Positions 11,829 to 24,908 are shown, counted from the first letter of the stretch. The stretch: DNA of 64,000 nt from Climacium dendroides (GCA_950106755.1 OX467089.1:29741345-29805344); one strand, 5' to 3'. Notes: generated from the sequence alone by a model not told the origin. Translations and numbers: made by a program.

Positions 11829-13217
11829 CTATTCTGGAAGTGTGATCATTCCAGCTCGAACTAGGAGTTCTTTCAACTCATTGAAGCTATAATTTGGTGC
11901 ATGAATGAATTTGTCTTTGTTGACATCCATTTTGCAGAAGTACCTGTATAAGTAGTACAAGTGCTTGCAATTGACGTATTGCTGCCGACCTCCAATAGCA
12001 GACACTGTCATATTTACGAAATCTGGGCACGTGCAAGTGGGAAATTGGCCCATTGTAACTCGATATGCATTTTTGTTAGAATCAGGCCCTGTCTCCAACT
12101 CCACAATCGCACCAAGGCCTGGAAGAGGGAGTAGTGTTACTCCTACAATTTGCCCTCTAACATTACCTGCACTTTCCCACTTATTCCGTTGTTCGGCAGT
12201 AGGTACATTTGCAATCCTTCGAATGGCTCTACTGTTCCTCACTGTTGGATACACATCCGAGTTCTTCGGTAACGGCTGCTCATACAAAATAGGATTAAAA
12301 ACCTTCGACATGTTGAACAACCGACGTGGTGACAAGACTGGTCGTTCTTGGAGTCGAAATCCTGCGTGCTGTAGCAACAATGTCTCCTCTCGGTTTAAGT
12401 TAGTTCCGGACAAGACTGGCCAAACCTTCGGCACCTCCGGCCAATCAAGAACCCACTTCCGCTTTGTTCCTTTCACGCATCGTTCAATGTCATCCCAACA
12501 AAACCAGAAATCAGCCACCACCTCTCGCTTACTCCCGTACTCTTCTTTTCGACCATGGTAAGTAGGAGCTAGAGTATCCTTCTTCCCTTTTGCAATTTTG
12601 CTGGTGCACTTGATGTTCGATCTATGTTGTTGGGCTTGGCATCTTGCGTTGGATTTGTGGCTGATTCTAGCAATGTGCCATTTTGATGTGTTGCAATCGC
12701 TTTCAAATGCTACCGCAACATGACGAGAAGTATTTGGCTGAAGTTGTTTACCCTTGTCTTCAGAAGATTGAGAGGCACTTGTGGTGGACCTCCTTCTCAT
12801 GCGGGGTTGAGAAAAGTTGATCTTGTCCGGTCTATGGGAGTCTCCTGCATCACCAATGGGCACGTCCAATTTCCTCTTAGTGCTCCCAAAAATCTCTTCT
12901 CCTTCCAAGTGTGGCACTCTAATTCCCACACCCTCTGCTCCAGGCAATGTGTTCAATGCCTCTGCGATTGTTTTGGGATCTCCACTTCTCCTAGCAGCTC
13001 TCAACCTCAGCTCCCCCTTTGATGGCCCTGATCCTGATGCATATCCCTTCAAGTATGCACGGTAGTTGGTCATTTGCATCCAAGCCCGGATACTATCATC
13101 ACATGTGGCGTCAAACAAGTTGTTTCCTCGTTTTCCAGACATTTGTAGCCACTTGTTATGCACCGTTTCGGATAAATTGCATGATGGTAAGTCCAACATC
13201 TCCTCCAAGTTTAATTT
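11829..13217 (-). CDS. Intact 3' exon of the MULE transposase (SWIM)
   Basis: The last exon is still fully open, about 462 codons, starting after the acceptor TTTGTAG at 13218. The codon phase matches the donor at 13701. It holds the conserved MULE C-terminal region (DATCDDSIRAWMQ, then GDPKTIAEALNTLPGAEG), a basic middle with HVAVAFESDCNTSKWHIARI, and the SWIM zinc finger near the end, a presumed DNA- or protein-contact module of MULE transposases. It cannot be made as part of a full protein here because the upstream exon is broken. Confidence 0.8.
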   Translation of the reverse strand, partial: KLNLEEMLDLPSCNLSETVHNKWLQMSGKRGNNLFDATCDDSIRAWMQMTNYRAYLKGYASGSGPSKGELRLRAARRSGDPKTIAEALNTLPGAEGVGIRVPHLEGEEIFGSTKRKLDVPIGDAGDSHRPDKINFSQPRMRRRSTTSASQSSEDKGKQLQPNTSRHVAVAFESDCNTSKWHIARISHKSNARCQAQQHRSNIKCTSKIAKGKKDTLAPTYHGRKEEYGSKREVVADFWFCWDDIERCVKGTKRKWVLDWPEVPKVWPVLSGTNLNREETLLLQHAGFRLQERPVLSPRRLFNMSKVFNPILYEQPLPKNSDVYPTVRNSRAIRRIANVPTAEQRNKWESAGNVRGQIVGVTLLPLPGLGAIVELETGPDSNKNAYRVTMGQFPTCTCPDFVNMTVSAIGGRQQYVNCKHLYYLYRYFCKMDVNKDKFIHAPNYSFNELKELLVRAGMITLPE

Positions 13218-13478
13218 CTACAAATTCCACGCAAGAGAATAATAGAGTTAGTAATTCATATGTACAATTGTGTGAACTTCCAAATTCCTGACCGTGTATC
13301 TTGGTTCCTTGTGTAATTCTAGAAGGTGACACCCTTGTAATCACTCCTATTGGTAGGAATATAATTATGCCTGTAGACATAATGAAGTCATTTCTTCCAA
13401 CTTCTTTTCCTGTAAAGAAAAATATTTAGCATTTGCTATTACCAACACTCAATTATCCATTACATTTAACGAAAATGA

Positions 13479-13550
13479 GGGGGTCATGATGACACCTCTA
13501 AAACGTCAGTCGGATCCGAGGCATGTTTCTATGGTGTTTGTAGGACCCCC
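13479..13550. repeat. 72-bp palindrome P1 (in transposase intron)
   Basis: GGGGGTCA, 20 bp, CAGTCGGATCCGAGGC, 20 bp, GGACCCCC. It has the same 8-20-16-20-8 design as the other six copies and is one of the more diverged. It lies within the intron 13218-13701 of the transposase gene. Confidence 0.9.
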
Positions 13551-15859
13551 CCATTTTGGTAGTGTGGAGGAAAATATTCCAAAATCCCAATAAAAATAAA
13601 AGACAAAATTAAAATGTTGTCTAGAATGTAGAGTTTCCTATAACAAAATGAGCTTCAAAACCTTTAGTCATAGTACACATTAAAATTCACAATTCACTCA
13701 CCATGTCCATGAAGCCTCCCCATTGACGGTATCGGAAATGCCAAAACGCTAGCCAATGGTCTAGGTGATGTAGACCTTCTTCACCAGCAGCTCCAGAGGA
13801 CAACCACCAAGACCGTATTGCGAGGTAGCGGACCTCAGCTTGGACCATGTTTTCCGAATCTTTGTATTGTTTACACAAAGTAATATGTTGCTGTTGGAAT
13901 GCTTCCTTGATGTACTTCTACGTATGCTTGTGAAGAGAGGTACTCCAATGCAACAAACATGTCCTCTCGCGATTCTCCATTTCATCATTAGCAGACCACT
14001 GCCATATACAATGTGAACCGCATTCCAGTTGGCCATGGCGCTATCTGCCACGAATCCCTTAAAGTTAGGATTTGCCACTCCATGGCGATGCATGACAGCG
14101 TTCAGGCTCCGTCAAAATTGTACTTGAACTTCTGTATCTTCGGATTGCATATCACACATTGCAATAGTCATCACCTTTTTATACTCTGTATCATACACGT
14201 GGCAAGCCATTGTGGTCCAGTCCTTCACGCGCTTCACATGGTCAAACATCAACCACGCATTTTCCAAGTCCCCTATTGGCTGCATCCGCCTGACGAGGTC
14301 CATTCCACTTCCGGGTCCTTCTGTAAGCATCTTGAAAATGTATACCTTTTCCTTGCCTTGACCTGGGAAGACGCTGTCATGTATGAACTCAAACTTCGAT
14401 TCTCTCTTCATGGTCATAATGTTGTCGATTATCCCTCCATGGTTGTTAGAACGGAAAGAAGAGATGACGTTGCGAATACTTGGACTACTCAAATATTGGA
14501 AGCGATCCATGACCTCCTCCATTTCCTCTGCTTTCAACATCTTCTTCTCCCCCTCTCCATTGTGAAATAGATAGTTCCCGAGAAAGTCTTTACTAGCAGA
14601 GAGAACAATTGCGGAGTTTGTGGCTGTGGGTGTTTTGGCCACTTGCTCCGCGATGAGTCCGCAAATCACTTTAGTAGAATCTCTATACATACCTCTAGCA
14701 ACAGGGTGGCCATGCTCTCCAAGGTGAATAGCAGCCCTAGTCATTTCTGGATTATCAGTATACGCAAAGTATATCCTAGCCTTGCATGTACCAAGACACG
14801 TCGGTGGCATCTTGCAAACCTTACAAACTAGGGTGGATTCTTTTGGGGGACACCCGCCAACAGTGAAAGGAAACACAGTGTAGCCACTCCACTCAGTTTC
14901 ATTTTGCCATGAGGCTCTTTTCAAATATTGACAGTTGGCACTCTCACAAACGAGATGGCCAGCGCAGTAGGACTTACGGAATTTGAGGTTGTTAGAGTTG
15001 TGGATGTTTGTGGTCACGAGCTTGCACCACGGATGTCCATCGTAGCGCTTGTCCATTCCTTCCAAGTGCTTGGCCCCCGTTGAAGATGAAGATGTTCCAC
15101 AAGGAGGCAATTCGAAGATGACATCCCCGTCGTATACAGGTGGGAGAAACGGAACCCTTTGGTGCTTCACAGTGCTCAAATCCATTGTTGACAATTCATT
15201 TCGAGAGCGATGCATAGTGGCAAGTCTTCTCAAACACTCCATGATGCTTGCTTTTGCTTGTACCTGTGTTTGTATTGGAGGTAGTGACATTGACAAATTA
15301 GAGAGACTTCTTGACGGGGTACTAGATAGTGATTTCCCAAGCCTGTCTCTCCAGATGCAATCTGGACAGAACAACTTTGATTTGGAGCATGGACATTGGG
15401 AGACTCTCTTTCAGATTCGGTGGACAACTCTATAATTGGATCTAATCCCTCCACTTTCACATCAAGAAGTACTGGAGGCATGAGTGGGACTCGTAGAGCT
15501 TTTCTAGTTGGAGTAGGTGATAGGGCAGAAGGACTACATGGCATATCCACTGTAGAATTATCTGATTGGCGACTCTGGATTTCTGTAGACGCACCTAGCA
15601 TGGAGAGTGGAAGTCCATACGCTCTGTAGTTCCCAGGAGTAAGATACCAACAACACGTTCCATCCTCCTCCGACTTCACTAGCGGAATAGACTAAAGCAC
15701 TTCACCTGATTCCGACCTTTTTTCTTCCTCGACATAGATGGAGGACTCTACAAATTTGAATCGGACGTGTAGGAGGTGACAAGAGACTCTAGCGCGTCCA
15801 TCATCACCAACCGGGAATACAAGAGGAACGTCATAACCATCAACTCTCATCGATGCCAT

Positions 15860-18800
15860 TGTTGCAACTGGAGGAGGCACTCAAAGAATGCCGGAAATCT
15901 AAATGCAAGCAAGGAGAAGAGGTAAACAACAACAAAGCTTTGGCTTTTGAATGATTAAGATTTCGGAAATCCTTTAGTCTAGGGTAGTCTTACAGACTCA
16001 GGGTTGAACCAAATAATTGTGTCGTATTCTTCTTCCTCAGACATTTACTTTCATGACATGGCAATTGCCATTAAACAATAATGTCTTCCATGTACATTGA
16101 ATTCAAAAAACTACTTCACTATTAAACCTAGTGAAGCTCCCCTAGAAATCAATTAATTACATCCTAACGAATCCCTAGGATTGCAGTGCCATTCAAAACA
16201 AAATATTTAAAGGTTTTCTCTTCTCAATTAATGTGAATGCTCATTACAAATGCACACGTCAAATGTCCTTGTCATACATAGGTAAAAACAATTTCAGAAA
16301 AGTCTATTCCATGTAATCACACATTAGCACTCCTCTAATCTAATTTCTTTCAACACCTCCAATATAGATCAAAATGAAAAATGAAAACGAAAGAAAACTC
16401 CTCCTCTCACATTCCTATAAGTGAACTGTACAAATTGCATTCAATATGTAGTTGAACATTCAATTAGACTAATCACATCAGAATCCAGAGACCCTACTTT
16501 GAAGTTCCGCAATCCCAAATTATAATATTTCAGATTGGAGTATAAATATGTAAAATTACCTACAAGTAACTTACCTGCTGAAGGTCTAAAATATGGGGCA
16601 AATATCATAATACTATTATACTGCTATACATTCCTTGAAATGATTTCATGCACAAAGAAAAACATACCAAGTCTGCAGGGCCTATTCTCAATACAAAAAT
16701 TGAGAATTAGGTCTTTGACAATCTACAGAATTTTGTTTCTTAATGCACAGGATTGTCGTCAAGCTCCAGCATGTGCGAGTATTGAAGCTTGTGCATACAG
16801 AATTAGGCCCCTCTTTAATTGCATCGCCGTCAGTTTGGATTGGCGGCATCATCTTTAATGTAGGCTCCGCCTGCACTATCAGTGAACCTCTAGATTTGAA
16901 TTCGTGGGCACATTAAGGAACCTGCCACGCGCCGACTTCTGCATCCTCTTGTCATGTGTGTCAGAATTACTAAATGAGGATGTGGCGGCCCATGCAAGCA
17001 TAGTACTGTGTAGAATATAAGAACCACCACTTGTATTATTTTTCCTCATTCAACTGGTTTGGCTTTCATTGTTTGTGTCGTAGTTGAGAGCGTTGATGTA
17101 TAGGCTATCTGAGCTCCCCCTTCATGCTTGTAGACAACTCAGTTAAGGAGTTCATTAGTCTGAGACCTAGAAAGAGAGGGAAGAGACGAGGTTCCATATA
17201 TTTCTCATCGTCCAAGGCATTACGGCAATCTAGAATGACGAGAGGAGGGAGAGCGGCACAAAAGACTACCGAACCAGTACCAGTCGATTTGCGGAGAGTT
17301 CTTCGATATGAAGGTGGGAGTACTGCTCGTGAGGAGGATGTGCATGCTGCCGATGTTGACGCAACGCTAGAGGTGTCCTTGTTAAATCCAAGTTCCCAAT
17401 GCGGTAGACGGGCAGCGGACGCCATGATAAGAAGCTTTGAAACTGCTCATTTTGTATTCCTTCTTTCCTTTTCGTGGTTTAGTAGGAACGCAAGAGTATA
17501 GACAATTTTCTGGCAAACTCTAGTACGTCATTGTAACGGTCTTATTGTATAAGTAGTAGGAATAAGCAGATTGCAAGACATGGGTAGCTAAAAACCTTCT
17601 ATTCATTCAGACCCGCTCAGTTTGATTGTAAAAGAAGTTTTTCTTCAAGAATAGAGATTTGCTTTCAAAATCTTAGTTAGCCCCTTAGCACTTTAGTGAA
17701 AGTGTCGAATATAGAAGTGTCAATTTGGTCAAATTCCCTATCCTTTTATACAATCAGTTGCATTCCATCAATGCCAAGGTGTGAAGTACAATGAATTTGA
17801 TAGCTTCTCATGTTACAATAACTTTTGTGAATGCGCACTTCAGTGTGTTTAGGCGATATCTAGATGTTCATGTCACCTCCGATTCTAAAGAACATTGATT
17901 TCCAAATTTCGAAGACATTGTGGTGAATGATAGGATTTTAAAAAAAAAAATAATCACTTCATTTCTTACCATGACAGCGCTCCTTTAGAATTACAGACTC
18001 AACATTGGTAAAAGTATGGAAGCTCTCTCAACACCTTCATTGCCAGACTTTGAAAAGAAATAACTTCGTTTTATTGAAGACAATGATAACCCCTTACATT
18101 GTTTCTCTAGGAAATGCATCTGTAGAGTGCCTTAGGCATTTAGGAGAAAATAATATAAATCTCTCCTTTCAATAGACCGAAGGGGCAATTTAGCATTCCT
18201 ATTGCTTATTTTAGATTGCGATTGTCAACTTCGTTAGGATTTTCAAAACATCTTTTGGTGACTTATTTTGACTTGAACGTGTCATCTGAGGCCACGTGTC
18301 AACATCAGTAGCTATCCCATCTCCTGACAATCCAAATTCAAAATGGACCGTTGATTTTGACGAGTCATCCACGGCTCCAGATTTCTACCATATCCAAAAA
18401 AACTCGAGGAAATGGATCTCCTCGTTATTCTGTAGATTGTTCCTGCGATGCAATCCGGAATGTGGTATGTGCATTCCTTTTCTAAATTTCCCGTGACCTT
18501 CATCAGAGAGGGCATCTCAGGTAGATTAATTTTTAGCAATTTCTATTTTCCTCTGATGTTGTGTACTTCCGAAATTCCGAGATTTGGGAGGACTGACTGC
18601 GTCATCTCGCCGAATCATTTTCTGGAAATTTCAAATACACTCGGACGTGCTCATTCTTCAACCGCGCGAGGTCGCGAGGAATCCTAAATTGATGGCAGGA
18701 GACCTTATCCGAAGGTGCATGATTCCTAAAATTAGAATGGAGATTCCAAAATTGCGGTTTCTGGGGCAGCATAGCGCGCTCTAGCCTTGCCCTTGCGACT

Positions 18801-19323
18801 GCACTGGCCACTGGCACTACCATTCCCTCTGTGAATGCTTGGTTTTCCTCATTTGAGTTCCTTTTGCACGTTCTTGGTAGCAGCACGAGATGACGAGGAC
18901 TACACGGAGCCGCGCGGGCGGAGTTCAAGATGAAGGTGTCGTTCTTTGGCTGGACAGGAGAATCGCCAAGGTATTCTTCAAATTCTCTCTTTCATTCAAT
19001 CGGTGACCTCATGAACTGTTGATTTTCCTTGGTTCTCCACCATTTTTGGCTTCTAAGTTGGAACCAGTTTGTTGCATTCGTCCTGTTTCTATCACGACTT
19101 TGGGGCGCTGTTCAGAATGGGATTTGAAAACCTCGATGCCACTTAGAGAAGCTCAAATCCAAAATGGGTTCTGTAAACTTCCATTCCGAAATTTCTTAAA
19201 AATGATTGCCACAACAGTCTTCCCGTAATCCTCATCGTGCTCGACCTATCCGCCACACGGGGTTCCAAAGAATTGTTTCTAGATTCGAGATTCTCCACTA
19301 GTTTCCCTGATGCTCAGAGCTGA
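15860..19323. other. Intergenic region between divergent MULE genes
   Basis: About 3.5 kb with no gene I can support. A 125-codon plus-strand frame at 17124-17501 (start MLVDNSVKEFISLRPRKRG) is the longest candidate, but it has no recognisable domain and overlaps an equally long antisense frame. The promoter and 5' UTR of the minus-strand transposase must lie near 15860-16100. Confidence 0.5.
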
Positions 19324-19915
19324 GGGGGTCCCGCCGAGAGCTCCAGGTGCAGCCTCGGATCCGAGGCATGTTGCCGGTGAGGCACTGGGACCCCCACTTT
19401 TTTGGAAAATTCGTTCGTGTTTGATAATTTCTTGGGACTGGTTCCCCTCGGTGATGGATGTTGACCCCCTCCAGACGTGGAATTCTCTTGAATCCCACTG
19501 ATTCAAGAAGGGCGCTTCCACGTGAGGAATCTAACTGCTCTTGATTTGGAAATTTCTCTTGTGAGGCTATGCAACTGCATGTTCACCTTCTAGGAGTCAG
19601 AATTCGATTGCGTGTCCCCCATCCCGATTCCTTGAATTCTGGACTCCTTGTTGGTAATTCAAGTCCACCTCCGAGATAATCTTGGCATCCTTACCTGCTT
19701 CCACAGCTAGACGGTTGAGGCTAATCTGCCTTGATGTCCACATCAAACGAAATTCGGTGGTCTTATTTTTGTTGACTGAAATGCCCACAGGGGATTGTTA
19801 TGTAGACCACCGTAATCTAAGCGGCTTGTAATCTCAGAGCTGAGGGGGTCCCGCCGAGAGCTCCAGGTGCAGCCTCGGATTCGAGGCATGTTGCCGATGA
19901 GGCACTGGGACCCCT
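19324..19915. repeat. 72-bp palindromes P2 and P3
   Basis: P2 is 19324-19395 and P3 is 19844-19915. They are near-identical, including a preceding CTCAGAGCTGA, so one is a recent duplicate. Outer boxes are GGGGGTCC/GGACCCCC (P3 ends in CCCCT) and the centre is GCCTCGGATCCGAGGC (P3 has GGATTC). The two 20-bp spacers of each copy pair poorly, unlike those of P4 and P6. Confidence 0.92.
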
Positions 19916-20576
19916 ACTTTTTCTTAAACTTGTCGGATTCCCATTTTATGAGATCGGTAACCCTACCCAGTTTGTTATCGATCCCGACAGTCACTGGATA
20001 TCCAAGGATTCATCCTTGTCATCACAAGCTTCCCGATCCCCGTGAGAAATCTTACTGTTTTCCTGTTGAATCTAGTTTTTATGAGCTACAGCATCCGCTT
20101 GTGGATCTTCCGAGGGCTAGTGCAATGAATTAATACTACGTAACGAGTACTGATTTTGTGAATCAGCAAATATACTGAACTTGTGAGCAAGTACTGAACT
20201 TGTGAGTATTGATAAGGTTTTAGATAACAGAACTATAGTCTTGGCAGGGTCAATCGGGTGATCCGGTTTCCGGTGGACGGAGCTAGGTGGACCGGTGACC
20301 AGGATCCGGTTCATCATTGAAATTGTTGGTTTTCCTGAAGGATTGCCTTTGCTGGTTGGTGATCACGTTCAACTTTAGAGAGTTTGTTGATTTTGAAGAT
20401 TCTTGCACTAATTGATTATCCTATTCAATTTTATAGTGATTAATGATGATGATACATTTCGTGTTTTCTGTCTAGTAACTGTTCATTTCTATAGTATTTG
20501 AAGATCTAGCCAGTCTATGCATTGTTGTGGTTTAGCGTTGGACCATGTCAAACTCTTATTCTTATTTTAAAAGTAT

Positions 20577-20970
20577 GGGGGTCCTAGTGAGTGCGACCAA
20601 ACAAGCCTTGGATCCGAGGCTTGTTTGGTGGCACTCACTAGGACCCCCTTTTTTCTTAAGAATTGTGTGGATTATGATGAAAATGTCAATCATTACTTTG
20701 GGACAAGGCCTTACGTTAATTCTTTTTGTAAGAAAATAGGGGTCCTAGTGAGTGCCATTAAACAAGCCTCGGATCCGAGGCTTTTCTACTGGCACTCATT
20801 GGAACCCCCTCAATTTTAAAAACCGTATAGATCATGCTAACTTATGGCTTTGATTAGTTTTGGAACATGCCTTAGGTTTAATCTTATTTCAAAAATAAGG
20901 GGGTCCTAGTGAGTGCCCCCAACCAAGCCTCGGATCCGAGGCTTGTTTGGAGGCACTCAATAGGACCCCC
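20577..20970. repeat. 72-bp palindromes P4, P5 and P6
   Basis: P4 20577-20648, P5 20738-20809 and P6 20899-20970, spaced almost evenly (161 bp centre to centre). Outer box GGGGGTCC, 20-bp spacer, GCCTCGGATCCGAGGC (P4 has one change), 20-bp spacer, GGACCCCC. Here the spacers pair too (TAGTGAGTGC with GCACTCACTA), so P4 and P6 are nearly perfect 72-bp palindromes. A-rich sequence precedes and T-rich sequence follows each copy. Confidence 0.95.
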
Positions 20971-21550
20971 TTATTTTCATGGGATTGTGATTATAATGTT
21001 TATTAGTTATTGCTATTAGCTTTGAAACTTGTACTTTGATTCTTCTTTTTCTAGCAATAATTTGATTCTGTTGTAAAGAAGATAGTGTTTAGTGATCCTA
21101 ATGATGGTCACGATGTATGAAAATCTCTTGGATTGTAGAAGAGTTCAGGAATCCTGCCAATTCGTAGTGTACTCAGTGATCCTGTTTATTCTTACAATGT
21201 TTGGTAACCAGGCTTACTCTTATTGGTTTGGGTGGTCCTCGTGATTCTTCTAATGCTCGGTGATCTTGTTGATTCGTCTAGTGTTTGGTAATGTTCATCA
21301 TTCTTACTATGATTTATGATCCTTATGATTGTCTAGAAAGCATAAAAAAATGGATACGATCGATTACATTGTACCTTCTATGTCTAAAACCATGTACATC
21401 TTCACCAGCATTGGTAGAACTCTTTTATTTCTTTTGTACTTTGAAACTTTACTTTCATTATACAAAACTCCTCATTCCTCAAGCTCTATGTGGCTCTACC
21501 TGATTCTGATGAGGCACTTCTAACTTCAATAATGTTGCAATGTAAAGAAG
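20971..21550. other. Upstream region of ParB/methyltransferase-like gene
   Basis: No gene seen. It presumably contains the promoter, 5' UTR and perhaps a first coding exon, because the exon beginning near 21551 has no in-frame ATG near its start. TGATCCT / TGGTGATC-type short phrases recur at 21090-21270. Confidence 0.45.
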
Positions 21551-24500
21551 GTTCGACGTGGCCAAAATGTCTCTTCATCGACCTTGGCACCTCCTCATGT
21601 CATGGGCATCCATGAGGCAGGACCATCTCAGGCTCTCACACCAGTGAAGGAGACTCTAGAGGTTCTTTACGATTCTGATGAAGACAAAGACACTGAGGAA
21701 GATCAAGTTGATGAAGAGCAATTGGTAAGTTTTGATGATGTTATGGACGTAGCTGATCACGCTGTCGATGCCTTTGAGAGTTCTAAACTCAGTCGGGTGA
21801 GTGACACCCGAGCACCAAGACATGCACGCCACTTTACGCCCGCACAGAATCATAGACGTCTTCAAGTTATACTTGAGATGGCTAGAAACCGCCCACTGCA
21901 GTGTATGTCTCCCGAGAGTTCGGACACTCAGTATTCCTCAAAGACGCAGGGGTCCATCACCATTGATGGGCCACCGATGGAGGAGACCCACGATTGTGCA
22001 CGTAGTTCGCTCCAAGGTTTAGAAGAAGTCGTCATCATCCATCTCAGCTCTGACTCAAAGGATGATGTAGAGATAGAGTGATCCCATTGTATTGGATTTC
22101 CTTCAAAGACACATCGCTTGTGAGCGTGTCTTATACAATGCATGTTCTTTGTTACTAAATCTTTTGCCTGAGCTGCGTCATTTCTCTTGCAATCATTTGT
22201 TTTTAGAATCCCAGTATGTTTCTGTTTGTAGGGGAATTTGGATCCATTGATAAAAGTCCAAGCATGCTGCTTAGTTTTATGTTTGAGCCTTGCAGATGGA
22301 TGCGACTCCTACAAACCTGTGGCACGAGGAGACTATTCTGGAAACGCCAAACACTGATGATTCAATGCAACCGCCCATTGCAGGTGAAGGTGATGGTGAA
22401 GAAGAGGGAGACGCAATGGAGGAGGACGTTCTGGATGACCTATTGCTGGCCGATAATAAGGACTTGTTGGAAGACGATCTCCGACAATATCACAAGGTGG
22501 ACTCCGTGAATACCATTGCTTCATTGAGGATGAAGCCACCTCACCTCTTTCGACTCCAAATCCCGCTTTGCTGAATGGTTCCCATGCCTATGGTGAGACC
22601 TACCCTCTCGTGTGATCTTGATTTCCTGGAGCATGAGTTCAGCAAGGGTTACAGAGAAGGAGCGGCAGTTTTCTACGTCACTACTACAGATGAGGCTGGA
22701 GAAAGCTCACAGTTCACAGAAGAGGAGATAGCGAAGTGGGATCCATTGTGGAAGTCAAAAAATGACGCCTTCAATGCTAGTGTCGAATCCAAACCCGAGT
22801 TGAGGTTTTTGAAGAACATTAAATTCTATGTTTGTGATGGTAATCACAGACTCATCTCGTGGATGAGTTACATTACCAAAAAGCACTCGAAATACGAGGA
22901 GTGGCATTACGCAGTGGATTCCATTGTACTAGATACCAAGGGCAAGACCGAGCTAGTCATGCATGTCATGCATGACATTAACAAGTAAGTGTGTAATCTC
23001 CCTCTTTGGAATTCTAATGCCTCAGTTGATTTCTCAAGGGGGGGCACTCTGTGACATCCATTTATTTATGTTCAAATTCCATATGTTATCCATTGTTGTT
23101 AACTCAACATATCATTTATTTTCTTCACATCCTTTCTTGGAAAATTTATTTGTATGTTGCGTAACACTAAGTGAACATTTTCTTTGTCAACTCTATAACA
23201 TGCATTTCTTCATATTCAAATTGTTTATGTTTTATGGATTTACCTTCTCAAAGGTCTACATTTTCTTTTTAAAAATAGACACACTTAACACAACACTATT
23301 ATTACATACCCTATAGTTGTTAGAAGACATAGAATGGTATTTTAGGACCCTGGAGCATTAAAGGACAAATTATACTGCTTATCTCAAATGTTTTTTAGGC
23401 ACCCTATTAGTTGATTGCATGTAGTATTTGACTGTTGCCGCTCACTTCAGCCCCCAAGTTAGGTTGTTCTTATAGTTTGTGATATGTTGCAATTTCTGGA
23501 TACAACAATAACTGAAATCGCTTCTGTGCATATCAGGTCCACGGAAGACTCGCACGTGAAGACCAATTTGGTGCACACGTTATACAGGATTCAAAAATAT
23601 GGTCTCCTTACTATTGAGCGGTTCAAAGAGATGCTCAGGCCATCGGAGGTCCGACTGTGTGGGGCACACAAAGCTAAAAAGACTTGGTATTCTATGCCAC
23701 TACAAGTCTTCACGTCGTTTGTTTTCAGGGTAAGAATCTTTGTGAATGCTTCTCCCTTCGTTTCTATTGTATTTGTCTGTACCATTTTATTATACAATCA
23801 TATATGTGTAATTCTTTTCTGTCACACCTTTGCAGCAAGAAATTGCCCAATCAGCAGATGCAACAGGGCGGAGGTACAATGAGATGACACCGGAGGACGA
23901 CAAAACTCCTGAGGAACTGGCGCATGCCATGAGATCCAGAGCTCATGAGAAGACCAGTAAACTGAACCTCAAAATGTCTAAGTTGGTTGCGGTGGCGAAT
24001 CCAGCTAACAAGCAAGGTTTTCTAGATGAGGTGATTTTATGACCTACATCATAAACTGAATCTATTGATGTCATGCAAACCTCAGAATCTAACATCCTCT
24101 GCTTTCCTTTTGTTGACCAGATTGAGAAACATTGGAGTTCCAATGAGGTTCCGGAGATGACTCTAGAGAAGCTCCAAATGGTGGCCACTTGCAATACCAC
24201 GGCAGATCACAAGATCAAATTCCTGAAGTGGTGGAACTCCTCTACACCATCACGTGATGCTAGACGTTTTCCGCCTAGGCCAGTGTCAGAGACACTACTT
24301 GGTCCTTTCTTGAACCGTTGTGTTTGGTACGTAGGGGTAAGTGATTACCTATTCATGTAATTCAACTTGAAAGCCATCATAGTTCATATTCACTAGGATA
24401 TTGAGAAATTAGAATTCTTGAAAGGCAGTGCATATCATATGATTTTGGTTTTGGCATCTCTTTCTACAGATTGAAGATGCAGTTGTACAATACTTCGAAG

Positions 24501-24836
24501 AAGTTGTCAAGCAAGACAACATCATCATCAATATGAACGTTCTGCTTCAACCAGAAACCTTACCGGAATACTTGGAAGGGTGGAGGAGGAAAATTTGGGA
24601 TCACGGGTTCTTGGCTCATTTTAGAGGAGCTAAGTACTTCAAGAAAAGCGACAACTTCAACACTTATGAGGGGTCCCAACAGGTAGTGAAGAGGGTCCTT
24701 TATCGGTATGTCTTTAACTGGATTAAAAAATATTCATTTGGAAGTGACTATTTGAATTAAAAATCTCTTGTCATTTGGCTAAAAATACATTGTTGAAGCA
24801 GGAAACCTATTAGAGATGAACGAAGGGAAAAAAATA

Positions 24837-24908
24837 GGGGGTCCTTAGGCTACCTGTAGAACATGCCTCGGATCCGAGGCACGCTCTAGAAGTAGTTGGG
24901 GGACCCCC
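24837..24908. repeat. 72-bp palindrome P7 (in intron)
   Basis: Same 8-20-16-20-8 design with perfect outer boxes and a perfect GCCTCGGATCCGAGGC centre. The 20-bp spacers pair only partly. It lies in the intron 24706-25072 of the ParB/methyltransferase-like gene. Confidence 0.93.

Larger units (their letters stand above)
11829..15859 (-). pseudogene. MULE transposase with SWIM zinc finger
   Basis: DDE transposase of the Mutator-like superfamily, which cuts at the element's ends. I take the ATG at 15859 (MASMRVDGYDVPLVFP) as start. The N-terminal half has CPCSKSKLFCPDC and a CKVCK...HLGEHGHPV zinc-finger-like region (about 14850-14690). The catalytic region shows VMTIAMCDMQSED and FKGFVADSAMANWNAV, each with a likely catalytic Asp, then SWWLSSGAAGEEG and FWHFRYRQWGG. 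An intron (13701-13218, GT-AG) leads to a 3' exon with ETVHNKWLQMSGKRGN, PHLEGEEIFGS, and a SWIM finger (CTCPDF, about 17 residues, then CKH). Damage: in-frame TAG at 15692-15694, frameshift near 15400, TGA at 14112-14114 where related proteins have Trp, and a frameshift near 14000. The intron carries a 72-bp palindrome. Confidence 0.88.

Noticed and set aside
11965..13065. Plus-strand frames opposite the MULE transposase exon
   Set aside because: Antisense shadows of the SWIM-containing exon, which has recognisable motifs on the minus strand.
17124..17501. Possible third gene in the MULE
   Set aside because: No recognisable domain, an overlapping antisense frame of similar length, and no splice or repeat context to support it.
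19324..20970. CRISPR-like array or bacterial-type terminators
   Set aside because: The units are self-palindromic with irregular spacing, in a plant-type context with no cas genes. The G/C boxes with T-rich flanks look like terminators, but similar copies lie in introns of expressed-type genes.
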